NCBI RefSeq assembly: GCF_006440775.1
Contig: NZ_VFTZ01000003.1
Span: forward strand, 248,001-312,000
Length of the DNA: 64,000 nucleotides
From: Mesorhizobium sp. B2-7-2
Lineage (GTDB): Bacteria > Pseudomonadota > Alphaproteobacteria > Rhizobiales > Rhizobiaceae
Reading direction: 5' to 3'
Shown here: positions 1 to 8,318 of the stretch, in pieces
Numbering within the stretch: the first letter of the stretch is position 1
How the letters are laid out: each line of letters opens with the position of its first letter
Program-made: the position numbers and the translations under genes
Notes under the pieces: model-generated
What the model saw: only the letters and a program-made list of their open reading frames with translations
Databases searched by the model: none
What the model was told of the DNA's origin: nothing

Positions 1-314
1 GACCAGTCGGCGATCGCCGTCTGCTGCTGGGCAAGCTCGGCGGCCGAATGGGCGACACGGAAATATTTGTGCGTGTATCCGCCCGAGCCGGTGTCGGTGG
101 GAGAGGTCAGCACGGCCTGCCGGTTGGGATCATGCAGGGCATCGTAGAGGCGGGCCAGCGAGCGCGCCGAATTGCGCATCGCCGGGTGGCTGGTCACGTC
201 GGCTACGCGCTCGCCATTGATATAGACCTCGCGTCCGTCGCGCAGACTGTCGAGATATTCGGCGCCGGTGAACGGCCGCTTCGTGTCGGCCCGGAAATCT
301 TCCGATCGCATCAT
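1..314 (-). CDS. hpaB: 4-hydroxyphenylacetate 3-hydroxylase (HpaB-type), N-terminal part
   Basis: This is the 5' end of a gene that runs off the left edge. About 104 codons are present, starting MMRSEDFRADTKRPFTGAEY and continuing with a REVYINGERV segment. That opening is typical of the large oxygenase component of FADH2-dependent two-component hydroxylases (HpaB, PvcC and chlorophenol-hydroxylase family). HpaB uses reduced flavin from a separate reductase to add an ortho hydroxyl to a phenol. The ATG at 312-314 is preceded by a strong AGGGAGGATC ribosome site. The neighbouring divergent AraC-type regulator is the expected arrangement for aromatic-acid catabolism. Substrate specificity cannot be judged because the catalytic and flavin-binding regions lie outside the window. 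Confidence 0.8.
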   Translation of the reverse strand, partial: MMRSEDFRADTKRPFTGAEYLDSLRDGREVYINGERVADVTSHPAMRNSARSLARLYDALHDPNRQAVLTSPTDTGSGGYTHKYFRVAHSAAELAQQQTAIADW

Positions 315-323
315 GATCCTCCC

Positions 324-335
324 TTAACACGTTAA
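324..335. promoter_or_regulatory. short inverted repeat in the hpaB/araC divergent promoter
   Basis: TTAACACGTTAA is a perfect 5-bp inverted repeat with a 2-bp centre. It lies just upstream of the hpaB ribosome site, in the roughly 90-bp gap between hpaB and the divergent regulator. It may be an operator for the AraC-type protein, but it is short enough to be chance. Confidence 0.25.
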
Positions 336-402
336 CGATAGCGCTGGTCGTGCCAAAGGTTTATGGACGAAAGCATAAAACCATTTGGATTTTTTCGTCG
401 TC

Positions 403-1272
403 ATGGGCCAGACCGCCATTCCCGAGTTCTTTGTCTACGGCGAACCGGCGCGGGCGCTCGATGTCGGCTTCCTGCATGTCGAGACCGTGCAGGCCCGCGC
501 TTCGGTGCATCGAGGGCACGTTCTGGCGCACAAACATCCGCAAATGGCGCAGATCACCCTCTGGACCGGCGGCAGCGGCAGCTACTGGATCGAGGACGAA
601 ACCTTGAGTTTTTCGGCGCCTACGGTGAGCTTCATGCCGAGCGGCGTGGTGCATGGCTTCAGCATCGAACCTGGCACCGATGCCATCGTCGTGTCGGTCG
701 CAGATGAAGCACTTGTGGCCATCGCCGAGCATTCCTTGCTGCCGCTCGACCAACCGGTCTTCGTCACCGGACGCGGCGAGACGGCCCTGTGGGAGAGGTT
801 GGGCGATACGGTCAGAATGATCCAGGCGGAATATGCCGACAGGCTGCCCGGTATGGAGAAAATCCTGCTACCGCTGATCGCTGTGGCGTTGTCGGGCATC
901 GCCCGCCTGGATGCGGTATCGCATGCCGTCACCCTGCCAGCCGCTGTGGCGCTGGGCGGCCGCCTCCGGCGGCTGATCGACCGGCATTTTCGCGACGACT
1001 GGCCGGTCGAGCGCTATGTTGAGAGCCTCAGCACCACGCGCCATCTGCTCGATAAGGCGGCGCGCCAGGTGCTGGGATCGGGCGTGCGGCAAGCCGTGGG
1101 CGAGCGCCGGCTGGTCGAGGCCAAGCGCCTGCTGCTGTTCACGGTGCGCTCGGTCGAGGACATCGCTTATGAGACCGGATTCAATGACCCGGCCTATTTC
1201 TCGCGCTTCTTCCGGCAGGCGGTTGGAATGGCGCCTGCGGCGTGGCGGAAGGAAAGGGTGAATGGTGAATAG
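403..1272 (+). CDS. AraC-family transcriptional regulator (PobR/HpaA-like)
   Basis: About 289 residues. The N-terminal half is a cupin-like effector-binding domain, with an HKHPQMAQITLW strand and a later FMPSGVVHGF strand. The last 100 residues form an AraC double helix-turn-helix ending VEDIAYETGFNDPAYFSRFF, the conserved second-helix signature. Regulators of this layout (PobR and HpaA types) activate hydroxybenzoate or hydroxyphenylacetate genes. It is divergent from the HpaB-type gene and presumably controls it. The start is uncertain: a TTG at 385 would add six residues, but neither site has a clear Shine-Dalgarno. I chose the ATG at 403 as the more usual codon. Confidence 0.85.
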   Translation: MGQTAIPEFFVYGEPARALDVGFLHVETVQARASVHRGHVLAHKHPQMAQITLWTGGSGSYWIEDETLSFSAPTVSFMPSGVVHGFSIEPGTDAIVVSVADEALVAIAEHSLLPLDQPVFVTGRGETALWERLGDTVRMIQAEYADRLPGMEKILLPLIAVALSGIARLDAVSHAVTLPAAVALGGRLRRLIDRHFRDDWPVERYVESLSTTRHLLDKAARQVLGSGVRQAVGERRLVEAKRLLLFTVRSVEDIAYETGFNDPAYFSRFFRQAVGMAPAAWRKERVNGE

Positions 1273-1334
1273 AAGAGACTAGTGGAGCTTGACCGGCAGC
1301 ACTTGAAGGAATTTCCCACCATTCACCATTCACC
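1257..1334. repeat. long-range inverted repeat of CATTCAC-type units between convergent genes
   Basis: GGTGAATGGTGAAT at 1257-1270 is exactly complementary to ATTCACCATTCACC at 1321-1334. The right side continues into further CATTCGCCATTCACC copies. It spans the convergent ends of the AraC-type gene and the aminotransferase, so it may act as a two-way transcription stop or simply be a degenerate tandem repeat. Confidence 0.5.
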
Positions 1335-1343
1335 ATTCGCCAT

Positions 1344-2699
1344 TCACCGCGCAGCAGCGGCCAACCCCGCATCTAGCGCCTCCGCAATCTTCACCACATC
1401 GGCCGCCGAGATGACCAGCGGCGGCGACAGGATGATGGCGTTGCCGGAAACGCGCAGCAGGACGCCGGCCTTGTAGGCAGCGTCAGCGACGGCGCCCATC
1501 GTCTTCTTGTCGGCCGGCTTCTTGGCGTCGCGGTCTGAGACCAGCTCGAGCGCCGCCATCAGCCCCTGATAACGGACGTCGCCGACCAGCGTGTGTTTTG
1601 CCTTCAGCGCCTCCAGCGCCTTGCCTAGCTCGATGCCGCGTGCAGCGGCGTTCTCGTTGACGGCAAGGCGTCTTGTTTCGGCGAGCGCGGCCAGCCCCGC
1701 CGCGCAGCCGACGGGATGGCCGGAATAGGTGTAGCCGTGGCCAATCGCGCCGAAGCTGGTCTTGTCGGCCTCAAAGACGTCGGCGACCTTGGCGCCGATC
1801 AATGTCGCGCCCAGCGGGAAATAACCCGACGTGATCGCCTTGGCGATGGTCATGAAATCGGGTTTCACGCCGGACAGGCGCGAACCTGACCAGGCGCCGG
1901 TGCGGCCAAAGCCGGTCACCACCTCGTCGGCGATGAGCAGGATGTCGTGGCGGTCGCAAATCGACCGCACCATTGGCATGAAGCTCTCGTGCGGAACAAT
2001 GACACCGCCCGCGCCGAGCACCGGCTCCATGATGAAGGCGGCGATGGTGTCGGCGCCCTGGAAGGCGATTTCGTCCTCGATCGCCCGCGCGCAGAGTTTA
2101 GCCAGCTTCGCCGGATCGGTCTCGTCGAACGGGTTGCGGTAGGTCCACGGCGCGGGCGTGTGGAACACGCCCGGCAGGAGCGGCTCATAATTGCGGCGGA
2201 AATTGGCATTGCCGTTGACCGAGGCACCGCCGAAATGCGTGCCGTGGTACCCCTTCTTCAGCGCCAGGAATTTCGTCCGGTCGCCTTGGCCGCGGATCTT
2301 CCAGTATTGCCGCGAGAGCCGCAGCGCCGTCTCCACCGAGTCCGATCCGCCGGAGGTGAAGAACGCCCGCACCATCCCCTCCGGCGCGAACCAGTCGCAG
2401 AGCTCGTAGGCGAGTTCGATCGACGGCCCGGTAGAGGTGCCGCGAAAGCCGGAATAATACGGCAGGGCGTCGAGCTGTACCGAGATCGCCTTCTTGATCG
2501 GGTCGCAGCTATAGCCGAGGTTGACGTTCCACAGCCCGCCGACGGCGTCGAGCACGGTCCGGCCGTCGATATCGGTCACCGACACGCCGTCGCCCTTCAT
2601 GATGATCCTCGGCGGCGTCGCGCGCATCTCGGCCGGATGCGCCATCGGATGCCAGATCGGCTTGGCGTTGTTTTCGGTGAGAAAATTGATGTCACGCAT
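1344..2699 (-). CDS. class III PLP aminotransferase (omega-amino acid/pyruvate type)
   Basis: 451 residues, usual length for class III (fold type I) transaminases. The PLP-phosphate GG-S-D motif (TSGGSDSVETALR) is near residue 116, the cofactor aspartate is in LLIADEVVTGFGRTG (D258), and the Schiff-base lysine is K287 in MTIAKAITSGYFPLGA. It probably moves an amino group from a terminal amine or omega-amino acid to pyruvate or glyoxylate. I chose the start at 2699 (MRDINFLTEN) because homology to the family begins there; upstream in-frame codons are not family-like. It is the last gene of the minus-strand unit iclR1, Tm-1-like, HAD, aminotransferase, 25 bp after the HAD gene. The exact substrate is unknown. 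Confidence 0.88.
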   Translation of the reverse strand: MRDINFLTENNAKPIWHPMAHPAEMRATPPRIIMKGDGVSVTDIDGRTVLDAVGGLWNVNLGYSCDPIKKAISVQLDALPYYSGFRGTSTGPSIELAYELCDWFAPEGMVRAFFTSGGSDSVETALRLSRQYWKIRGQGDRTKFLALKKGYHGTHFGGASVNGNANFRRNYEPLLPGVFHTPAPWTYRNPFDETDPAKLAKLCARAIEDEIAFQGADTIAAFIMEPVLGAGGVIVPHESFMPMVRSICDRHDILLIADEVVTGFGRTGAWSGSRLSGVKPDFMTIAKAITSGYFPLGATLIGAKVADVFEADKTSFGAIGHGYTYSGHPVGCAAGLAALAETRRLAVNENAAARGIELGKALEALKAKHTLVGDVRYQGLMAALELVSDRDAKKPADKKTMGAVADAAYKAGVLLRVSGNAIILSPPLVISAADVVKIAEALDAGLAAAAR

Positions 2700-2724
2700 C
2701 GGGAGGGACTCCGGGTTTTTCCAA

Positions 2725-3390
2725 TCAGGGAAGCGCCAGGCCGAAATGGCCGAGCGCCTCGGCATAGCTTCGCGCCGGCTCTGCGACGTCGAAATGAACG
2801 GCAAGCATTCCGGCGGCAACCGCGCCGTCGACATTGCGCTTCTGGTCGTCGACGAAGACGCAGGTGGCCAGGGACAGCTGCAATGCCTCGCCGACCATCG
2901 CATAGGCGCGAGCATCCGGCTTGAGGATATGGGTATAGGTCGCGTCGACGATAGCCTCGAATAGCGACAAGAGCGGCAGGCGTTCGCGGAACCCACTGCC
3001 ATAGAACAGATCGAGCTCATTGGAGAGTATTGCGAGCCTGATGCCTGCCGAATGGGCGATCCGGATCGCTCGCTCGGCTTCGGGCCGCACCACGGCTTGC
3101 GGGTCGGCGCCGCGCGCCCGCTGCACGAAGGTCGACATGTCTTTCCAGTCCTCGCCGACCAGCTGGCCGACTTCGCGTGTGCGTGTCTTCCAGTATTCGC
3201 GCTCGCTGATCTCGTCGGCTTGCATCGAGCGCCAAAGCGGGTCGGATGCCGGGTCGAACGGGCCGCGCCATGCTAGCGTGCCAGGTGCCAGCCCCAGCGC
3301 CCGCTCGGTCAGCGCATGCGTCTCGAACAGCGTGCGGGTGACGACGCCGCCGAAATCGAGCACCAGCGCCTGTGGCTTCGCGCCGCTCAT
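2725..3390 (-). CDS. HAD-superfamily hydrolase (subfamily IA)
   Basis: About 221 residues. Motif I is VLDFGGVVT near the N terminus, motif II is AILSNE, the conserved lysine is in LKPDAR, and motif IV is CVFVDDQKRN. The helical cap lies between motifs I and II. This is the YihX or epoxide-hydrolase-N-like group, where motif I is DxGGV rather than DxD. That makes a phosphatase plausible but not certain. The gene overlaps the end of the preceding Tm-1-like gene by a few bases, so translation is coupled. An alternative start three codons upstream (3399) is possible. It likely processes an intermediate or damaged metabolite of the same pathway. Confidence 0.82.
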   Translation of the reverse strand: MSGAKPQALVLDFGGVVTRTLFETHALTERALGLAPGTLAWRGPFDPASDPLWRSMQADEISEREYWKTRTREVGQLVGEDWKDMSTFVQRARGADPQAVVRPEAERAIRIAHSAGIRLAILSNELDLFYGSGFRERLPLLSLFEAIVDATYTHILKPDARAYAMVGEALQLSLATCVFVDDQKRNVDGAVAAGMLAVHFDVAEPARSYAEALGHFGLALP

Positions 3391-4637
3391 GCCGCGCACC
3401 TACCGGGCGGGATGATGCCCTCGGCGACCCAACGGTCGAAGACCTCCAGCGCCTTGGCGCTGAAGGCGGCATCGTTGATGTGTCCGGTAATCTCGTGCAG
3501 CTCGGCATTTTTTGGCACGCTTAGGCGCATCTCCTCGACAAAGGCCGCCAGCGCTTCCGGCTCGTACAGCGGCTCGCCCTGCTGGTCCCATTGCTGGACA
3601 CCGCCGGCGGGTAGGATGAAGGCTGTCGGGCCGGTCGCCGCCGCGAGCTTCTCGCCGATCGCCCGCGCGATTTCCTTGCGTGTCGCGCCATCTGAGGTCA
3701 CCGAGGCGAGCAGGCGGTTATGTGCATGGTAGGGCCGTTCGGTGAAGCGGGACGGCACGGCCTGCCAGGTCGGGAAATCGACCATGTCGATGGCGCCCGG
3801 CGCGACGATCTGCGGGATGCCTTGCCGGCCGGCATTCTCCAGTCTGTCGGCGCCCGAACTTACGACCGAGCCGGTGAGTTGGTTGGCCAGTTCTTGCAGG
3901 CTGAAATCGAGCACCGCGACGAACCCCTTCTGCGCGGCGATCGCCTCCAGCGCCCGTCCGCCCATGCCGGTGGTGTGAAAGACGATGACCTCGTAGCCCC
4001 GTTTTTCCAGCTCCGGCTTCAGCGTCACCATATATTGCAGGCAACTCTTGCCGAGCGAGCTCATGCCGATCCTCGGTCTTGCTGCATCCGGCTTGACGAC
4101 GGCGCGCGCAGCACCCACCACCGCGCCGCTGGCCTGCGACAGCACCGCCCTGCAGGCGCTGTTGAGCCCATAGAGACCGCCGGCCCACAGGATCATCATC
4201 AGGTCGGTGGCGATGCGCTCCGGCGGCAACAGATGCGAATAGGCGATCGTCGAGACGACGAATTTCGGCGCGCCAAGCGGCAGAGCCAGCGCCACGTCGA
4301 GCGCAAGATCGGTGCCCATCGAGCCGCCAAGCGCGATGAAGCCGTCGATGTCGCCCTTGTCGTGCAGCGAGCGGGCGAGCCGCGAGGCGCCGAGCGCCAT
4401 GAGCGTCATCGCGGTATTCTCGTCCCCGCTGGCGATGATCGCCTCTATCGTCGTATCGGCCGCCCGCGCCACGGCATGCCGGTCGTGCTCCGGCCGATAG
4501 GGCGGATCGCCAAGCACGCTGACGTCCATCATCACGGCGACGCCGCCGACAGCTTCGATGCGCTCGCGCATGAACAGAAGCTCGTCGGCCTTGGTGTCGC
4601 CGGTGCCGATAACCAGGATTCGGCGTGTCTCCTCCAC
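3387..4637 (-). CDS. Tm-1-like (UPF0261) ATP-binding-domain protein
   Basis: 416 residues, matching the usual length of full UPF0261/Tm-1-like proteins. It opens RILVIGTGDTKADELLFMRE and has the glycine-rich GLGGS-type and GTGD segments of the family, plus a FHTTGMGGRALE segment near the middle. The tomato homologue Tm-1 is a viral replication inhibitor. The bacterial function is unknown, although these genes usually sit in catabolic operons. The GTG start is supported by AAGGAG eight bases upstream. It follows iclR1 by 38 bp and overlaps the HAD gene. No enzymatic activity is assigned here. Confidence 0.85.
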   Translation of the reverse strand: MEETRRILVIGTGDTKADELLFMRERIEAVGGVAVMMDVSVLGDPPYRPEHDRHAVARAADTTIEAIIASGDENTAMTLMALGASRLARSLHDKGDIDGFIALGGSMGTDLALDVALALPLGAPKFVVSTIAYSHLLPPERIATDLMMILWAGGLYGLNSACRAVLSQASGAVVGAARAVVKPDAARPRIGMSSLGKSCLQYMVTLKPELEKRGYEVIVFHTTGMGGRALEAIAAQKGFVAVLDFSLQELANQLTGSVVSSGADRLENAGRQGIPQIVAPGAIDMVDFPTWQAVPSRFTERPYHAHNRLLASVTSDGATRKEIARAIGEKLAAATGPTAFILPAGGVQQWDQQGEPLYEPEALAAFVEEMRLSVPKNAELHEITGHINDAAFSAKALEVFDRWVAEGIIPPGRCAA

Positions 4638-4675
4638 AGTCAGTTCTCCTTGCAGTGTGTATCTTATTATGCCCG

Positions 4676-5440
4676 TTACGCCCGTTTGCGGCCCGGCAGG
4701 CCGCCGAAAAGCCGCTCGCTGATGCCGTGCGCCGCCGCCGCGACCCTGGCGCCGTAGCGCTCGATGTCGCCCTTTTGGACCCGCACCCCGGGCGCGGCGA
4801 CAGCGATGGTGCCGATGGCAAAACCGTCGGCGCCGAGGATGGGTGCTGCGACGCTGAGCACGCCTTCCTCATACCCTTGCGAACCGGTCGAATGGCCGCG
4901 CGCACGGGCAGCGGCGATATGCTCGGCGAGCGTTTCGGCATCGCCGATTGTGTAAGGCGTAAAAGCGGCCATAGGTCCGGCGAGAACGGCTTCGCGGATA
5001 CGGTCCTCGGCAAACGCCAGGAAGGCGATGCCGGAGGCCGTCGCATGCATCGGCAACACTTCGCCGGGCTGTACGCTGACCCGGTTGGCCTTTGTCGATT
5101 CGACGACGTGGACCGAGATCAGGCCACGTTTTGAGTATTCGGAAAGATGCACCGTCTCTTCGGTTTCGGCGGCCAGGAGGTTCACCATCGGCACGGCAAT
5201 GCGCAGGAACGGAAACTGCGCCTCGCGCATCAAGGCCAACCGCGTCAGGCCGGCTCCGAGCCGGTAGAAGCGCGTCGCCTCGTCCTGCTCGACCAGCCCT
5301 TGCGCGATGAGGGAGACCAGCAGCCGGCGCGTCGTCGCCTTATCGAAGCCGGCACCCTTGGCCAGATCGGCGAGTGCCGTTTCGGGCGTGCCGCGTCCAA
5401 GCATTTCCAGCAGCGAAATGGCTTTGGCCACCGTGCTCAT
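4676..5440 (-). CDS. IclR-family transcriptional regulator 1
   Basis: 254 residues. An N-terminal winged helix-turn-helix (MSTVAKAISLLEML to KATTRRLLVSLIAQGLVEQ) is followed by the IclR effector domain with ETVHLSEYSKRGLISVHVVES and GYEEGVLSVAAPI. It is clearly paralogous to the second IclR protein encoded at 11532-12278: the opening MSTV-KA-SLLE, FYRLGAGL, TKANRV-V-PGEVLP and SQGYEEGV blocks match. The ATG has a strong GGAGGAG ribosome site. It is the first gene of a four-gene minus-strand unit, divergent from the APC permease, and very likely controls both directions from the shared block at 5461-5491. Confidence 0.92.
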   Translation of the reverse strand: MSTVAKAISLLEMLGRGTPETALADLAKGAGFDKATTRRLLVSLIAQGLVEQDEATRFYRLGAGLTRLALMREAQFPFLRIAVPMVNLLAAETEETVHLSEYSKRGLISVHVVESTKANRVSVQPGEVLPMHATASGIAFLAFAEDRIREAVLAGPMAAFTPYTIGDAETLAEHIAAARARGHSTGSQGYEEGVLSVAAPILGADGFAIGTIAVAAPGVRVQKGDIERYGARVAAAAHGISERLFGGLPGRKRA

Positions 5441-5460
5441 CGCGTGCCTGCTCCTCCTTC

Positions 5461-5491
5461 AGATACTTAACGTGCGAATTAACTTGACAGC
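5461..5491. promoter_or_regulatory. shared promoter/operator block, copy A
   Basis: Starts AGATACTT and ends GAATTAACTTGACAGC. The same block, with identical internal spacing, lies upstream of the second iclR gene (12291-12321). It contains a TTGACA -35-like hexamer on the plus strand, and about 17 bases further both copies have a TTGCA(A)GTC segment. It sits immediately upstream of the iclR1 ribosome site and about 130 bp before the APC permease. It is likely the core of a divergent promoter bound by one or both IclR proteins. Confidence 0.6.
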
Positions 5492-5618
5492 AAGTCGATT
5501 CCTTTGCAAGTCTAATATCGAAATGCCGTTGCAAATAATGAAATGCACGCACGGCCCGCCAGAAGGCTCCGGCATCTCAGGGACACTCGGTTTCCGCACA
5601 GCGGAGTTGGAGGGAAAG

Positions 5619-7064
5619 ATGACTGCAATTGAAGCCGGTGAAGTGAACCGGCTGAGGAAGAATAGCCTTGGCGTTGGCGCCATCACCTTCATGGTGATCT
5701 CGGCAGCGGCGCCGCTCACGGCCGTCGCCGGCGGCACGCCGCTCGGCATGCTGATGGGTAACGGCGCCGGCTTTGCCGGCACCTACCTGATCGTGACGCT
5801 TTTGCTGCTGCTGTTCGCGGTGGGTTACGTCGCCATGTCGCGCCATGTCGGCAATGCGGGCGCCTTTTATGCCTATGCCGCGCGCGGACTTGGCGGCTTG
5901 GCCGGCGGCGCCACGGCACTGATTGCCATCCTGTCCTACAATGCCATGCAGATCGGCGTCATGGGCCTTCTCGGTGCCGCCACCGCCGGCCTGTTCGCCG
6001 GCTGGGGCATCGCCTTGCCCTGGTGGGTCTGGAGCTTCATCGCCATCGCCATCGTCGCCGTGCTCGGCTACCGGCAGGTCGACCTGTCGGCCAAGATTCT
6101 CACCGTGCTGGTGCTTGCCGAATATGTCGTCGTGCTGGTCCTCGACCTCACCATCCTCAAGACCGGCGGCGACAGCGGCCTGTCGGCCGCACCCTTCAGC
6201 TGGAGCCAGATCACCAGCGGCGCGCCGGCCATCGCCATCCTGTTCTGCTTCGCCGCCTTCATCGGCTTCGAGGCGACGACGATCTACGCCGAGGAGGCGC
6301 GCGACCCGAAGGTGACCATTCCGCGCGCGACCTATTTCTCGGTCATCCTGATCGGCCTGTTCTACATGGTCACCGCCTGGCTGATGGCCGTCGGTGCCGG
6401 TGTCGACAAGCTCTTGCCGGCTCTGCAGGGCCTGCAGGATCCGACCACCTTCCTGTTCGGTCTGTCCGACCGCTATGCCGGAACGCTGCTCACGCACGCC
6501 ATGAGCATCCTGTTCGTGTCGAGCCTGTTCGCCGGCGTGCTGGCGTTCCACAACGCGGTCGCCCGCTACATGTATGTCGCAGGCCGCGAGAAGCTCCTGC
6601 CGCTGTCGATCGGCGTGACGCATTCGTCGCACCAGAGCCCGCATGTTGCCTCGGTCATCCAGACCGCACTTGCCGCTGTTGTCGTCGGGCTGTTTGCCGT
6701 GCTCGGCCTCGATCCGGTGCTGGCGTTGTTCTCGTGGCTGACCAATGTCGCCACGCTCGGCGTCATCGTCATGATGGCGGTGGCCTCGCTCGCGGTCGTG
6801 ATGTATTTCCGCGCCAATCCGTCGAGCCAGGAAAACGCGCTGAAGACCACTATCCTGCCGGCGCTGACCTTCATCGCCTTCGCCCTCATCATCTACCTGA
6901 TCGTCATCAATTTCGGCAGCCTGTCCGGAGCCGGCGGTCTCCTCGGCGTGTTCCTGCCGCTGCTGGTGCTGATCGCCGCCGTCGTGGGCCTGCTTCTGGC
7001 GGGTTCGTTGAAGGGTCGTGATCCGGTTGCTTTCGAAAACCTCGGCAAGCCACCGCAAGATTAA
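5619..7064 (+). CDS. APC-superfamily amino acid/amine permease
   Basis: 481 residues, an inner-membrane transporter with about twelve to fourteen hydrophobic segments. The first helix region reads ITFMVISAAAPLTAVAGG, and the family signature GFEATTIYAEEARDPKVTIP sits mid-protein with the downstream YMVTAWLM helix. Proteins of this group bring in amino acids, polyamines or small amines by proton or sodium symport. I placed the start at 5619, eight bases after GGAGGG; codons further upstream in frame are promoter DNA. It begins the plus-strand unit permease, P450, aldehyde dehydrogenase, membrane protein and is probably how the pathway substrate enters. Confidence 0.9.
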   Translation: MTAIEAGEVNRLRKNSLGVGAITFMVISAAAPLTAVAGGTPLGMLMGNGAGFAGTYLIVTLLLLLFAVGYVAMSRHVGNAGAFYAYAARGLGGLAGGATALIAILSYNAMQIGVMGLLGAATAGLFAGWGIALPWWVWSFIAIAIVAVLGYRQVDLSAKILTVLVLAEYVVVLVLDLTILKTGGDSGLSAAPFSWSQITSGAPAIAILFCFAAFIGFEATTIYAEEARDPKVTIPRATYFSVILIGLFYMVTAWLMAVGAGVDKLLPALQGLQDPTTFLFGLSDRYAGTLLTHAMSILFVSSLFAGVLAFHNAVARYMYVAGREKLLPLSIGVTHSSHQSPHVASVIQTALAAVVVGLFAVLGLDPVLALFSWLTNVATLGVIVMMAVASLAVVMYFRANPSSQENALKTTILPALTFIAFALIIYLIVINFGSLSGAGGLLGVFLPLLVLIAAVVGLLLAGSLKGRDPVAFENLGKPPQD

Positions 7065-7071
7065 AGCAGAC

Positions 7072-7101
7072 AAGAGGGGCGGCGCATTGGCGCCGCCTCT
7101 T
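7072..7101 (+). terminator. GC-rich intercistronic hairpin after the permease
   Basis: GGCGGCGC (7078-7085), loop ATTG, GCGCCGCC (7090-7097), with further AAGAG/TCTT pairing outside. There is no T-run, and it lies between the permease stop and the P450 ribosome site. More likely an attenuator or mRNA-processing stem than a full terminator. Confidence 0.5.
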
Positions 7102-7124
7102 CCATCGCAAAGGGAGTGACGGCA

Positions 7125-8318
7125 TTGACCTTTGCCGAGACCATCACCGTCGAAGCACTGGAATGCGATCCCTATCCGATCTATGCGGAACTGAGGCGCA
7201 GAGCGCCGGTGGCTTTCGTGCCGGCGGTCAACCTCTGGTTCGTCACCCGCTGGAAGGATGTCGAGACGGTCGCCAAGTCGCCCGATATCTTCTCGGCGGT
7301 TGTCGGCACTTCCCCGGTTGAGCGCTCGTTCGGCAAGCCGACGATCCTCACCACCGACGGCGAGACGCACAAGCAATTGCGTCAGGGCGTCGACCCAAAA
7401 TACCGGCCACGAACTGTCGCTTCTTACGCCGGCGACCTCGTGCGCTCCATCGCAGGACCCTATCTCGACGAAATCGCCGAACGGGGCTCAGCCGAGCTGA
7501 TGGCCGACTATTTCGAGCCGGTGTCGACGCTCAGCCTGGCGCGCTCGCTCGGCCTTGCCAACATTGACATGCCGACCTTGCGGCGCTGGTTCTATGGGCT
7601 TGCCCAAGGTGCCATCAATTTCGAGAACGACCCGAAGCGGCAGGAGATCGCCGACGCCATCAGCGCCGAGGTCGGCACCGTCGTCCAGCCGACGCTGGAG
7701 CGGCTTCTCCACGAGCCCGACGATTCCGCGCTTTCGCACATGTTGCATGACGGCATGCCCGCGGGCTCGACCCGCCCGATCGATTTTCTGATGCCAAGCA
7801 TCAAGGTGATCCTGCTCGGCGGCATGCAGGAACCCGGCCATGGCGCCGGCTCGATCCTTGCCGGCCTGCTCACCCATCCCGAACAGCTGCGGCAAGTGCT
7901 CGACGATCCCGAGACTTTCGTGCCGAAGGCCGTCGATGAGGGCCTGCGCTGGGTGGCGCCGATCGGTACCCAGACGCGTCAGACGACACGTGCGGTGGAA
8001 ATCGGCGGGGTCACGATCCCCGCCGTCGCGCCGGTCGCGGCACTCGTCTCCTCGGCCAGCCGCGACGAAAGCCGTTTTTCCGATCCCGACCGCTTCGACA
8101 TCAATCGAGACGAGGGCAACCACGCCGCCTTTGGCTTCGGCCATCATTTCTGCTCGGGCCGCTTTTTCGCGCGCGAGCAGATGTGCCTGGCGGTCCGATT
8201 GCTGCTCGAACGCTTTCCCGGCCTGAGACTGGTGCCGGGCAAGGAACCAGTCTTCCGCGGCTGGGAGTTCCGCGCGCCAACCGCGCTGCATGTCACAATC
8301 GGAGCCACCGCTCAATGA
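7125..8318 (+). CDS. cytochrome P450
   Basis: About 397 residues, a soluble bacterial P450. The heme-thiolate motif FGFGHHFCSG is near the C terminus and the K-helix ExxR is EGLR in VDEGLRWVAP. The I-helix reads LLGGMQEPGHGAG in place of the usual (A/G)Gx(D/E)T(T/S), so the conserved threonine used in dioxygen activation is missing. Start choice: a GTG at 7116 abuts AAGGGAG with no spacing, whereas the in-frame TTG at 7125 lies eight bases beyond it, so I prefer the latter. Its stop overlaps the aldehyde dehydrogenase ATG. No ferredoxin gene is adjacent. It probably hydroxylates or dealkylates the imported compound ahead of aldehyde oxidation. Confidence 0.92.
   Translation: MTFAETITVEALECDPYPIYAELRRRAPVAFVPAVNLWFVTRWKDVETVAKSPDIFSAVVGTSPVERSFGKPTILTTDGETHKQLRQGVDPKYRPRTVASYAGDLVRSIAGPYLDEIAERGSAELMADYFEPVSTLSLARSLGLANIDMPTLRRWFYGLAQGAINFENDPKRQEIADAISAEVGTVVQPTLERLLHEPDDSALSHMLHDGMPAGSTRPIDFLMPSIKVILLGGMQEPGHGAGSILAGLLTHPEQLRQVLDDPETFVPKAVDEGLRWVAPIGTQTRQTTRAVEIGGVTIPAVAPVAALVSSASRDESRFSDPDRFDINRDEGNHAAFGFGHHFCSGRFFAREQMCLAVRLLLERFPGLRLVPGKEPVFRGWEFRAPTALHVTIGATAQ

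Noticed and set aside
1257..1345. CRISPR-like array from the repeated CATTCAC units
   Set aside because: Units are 7-14 bases without regular spacers; they form a degenerate tandem and inverted repeat only.
1947..2924. Long plus-strand frame opposite the aminotransferase and HAD genes
   Set aside because: Antisense shadow of a high-GC coding region; arginine- and histidine-rich with no domain, whereas the opposite strand encodes clear enzymes.
5577..7376. 599-codon minus-strand frame opposite the APC permease
   Set aside because: Low-complexity, highly charged shadow; the plus strand gives a textbook permease with a good ribosome site.
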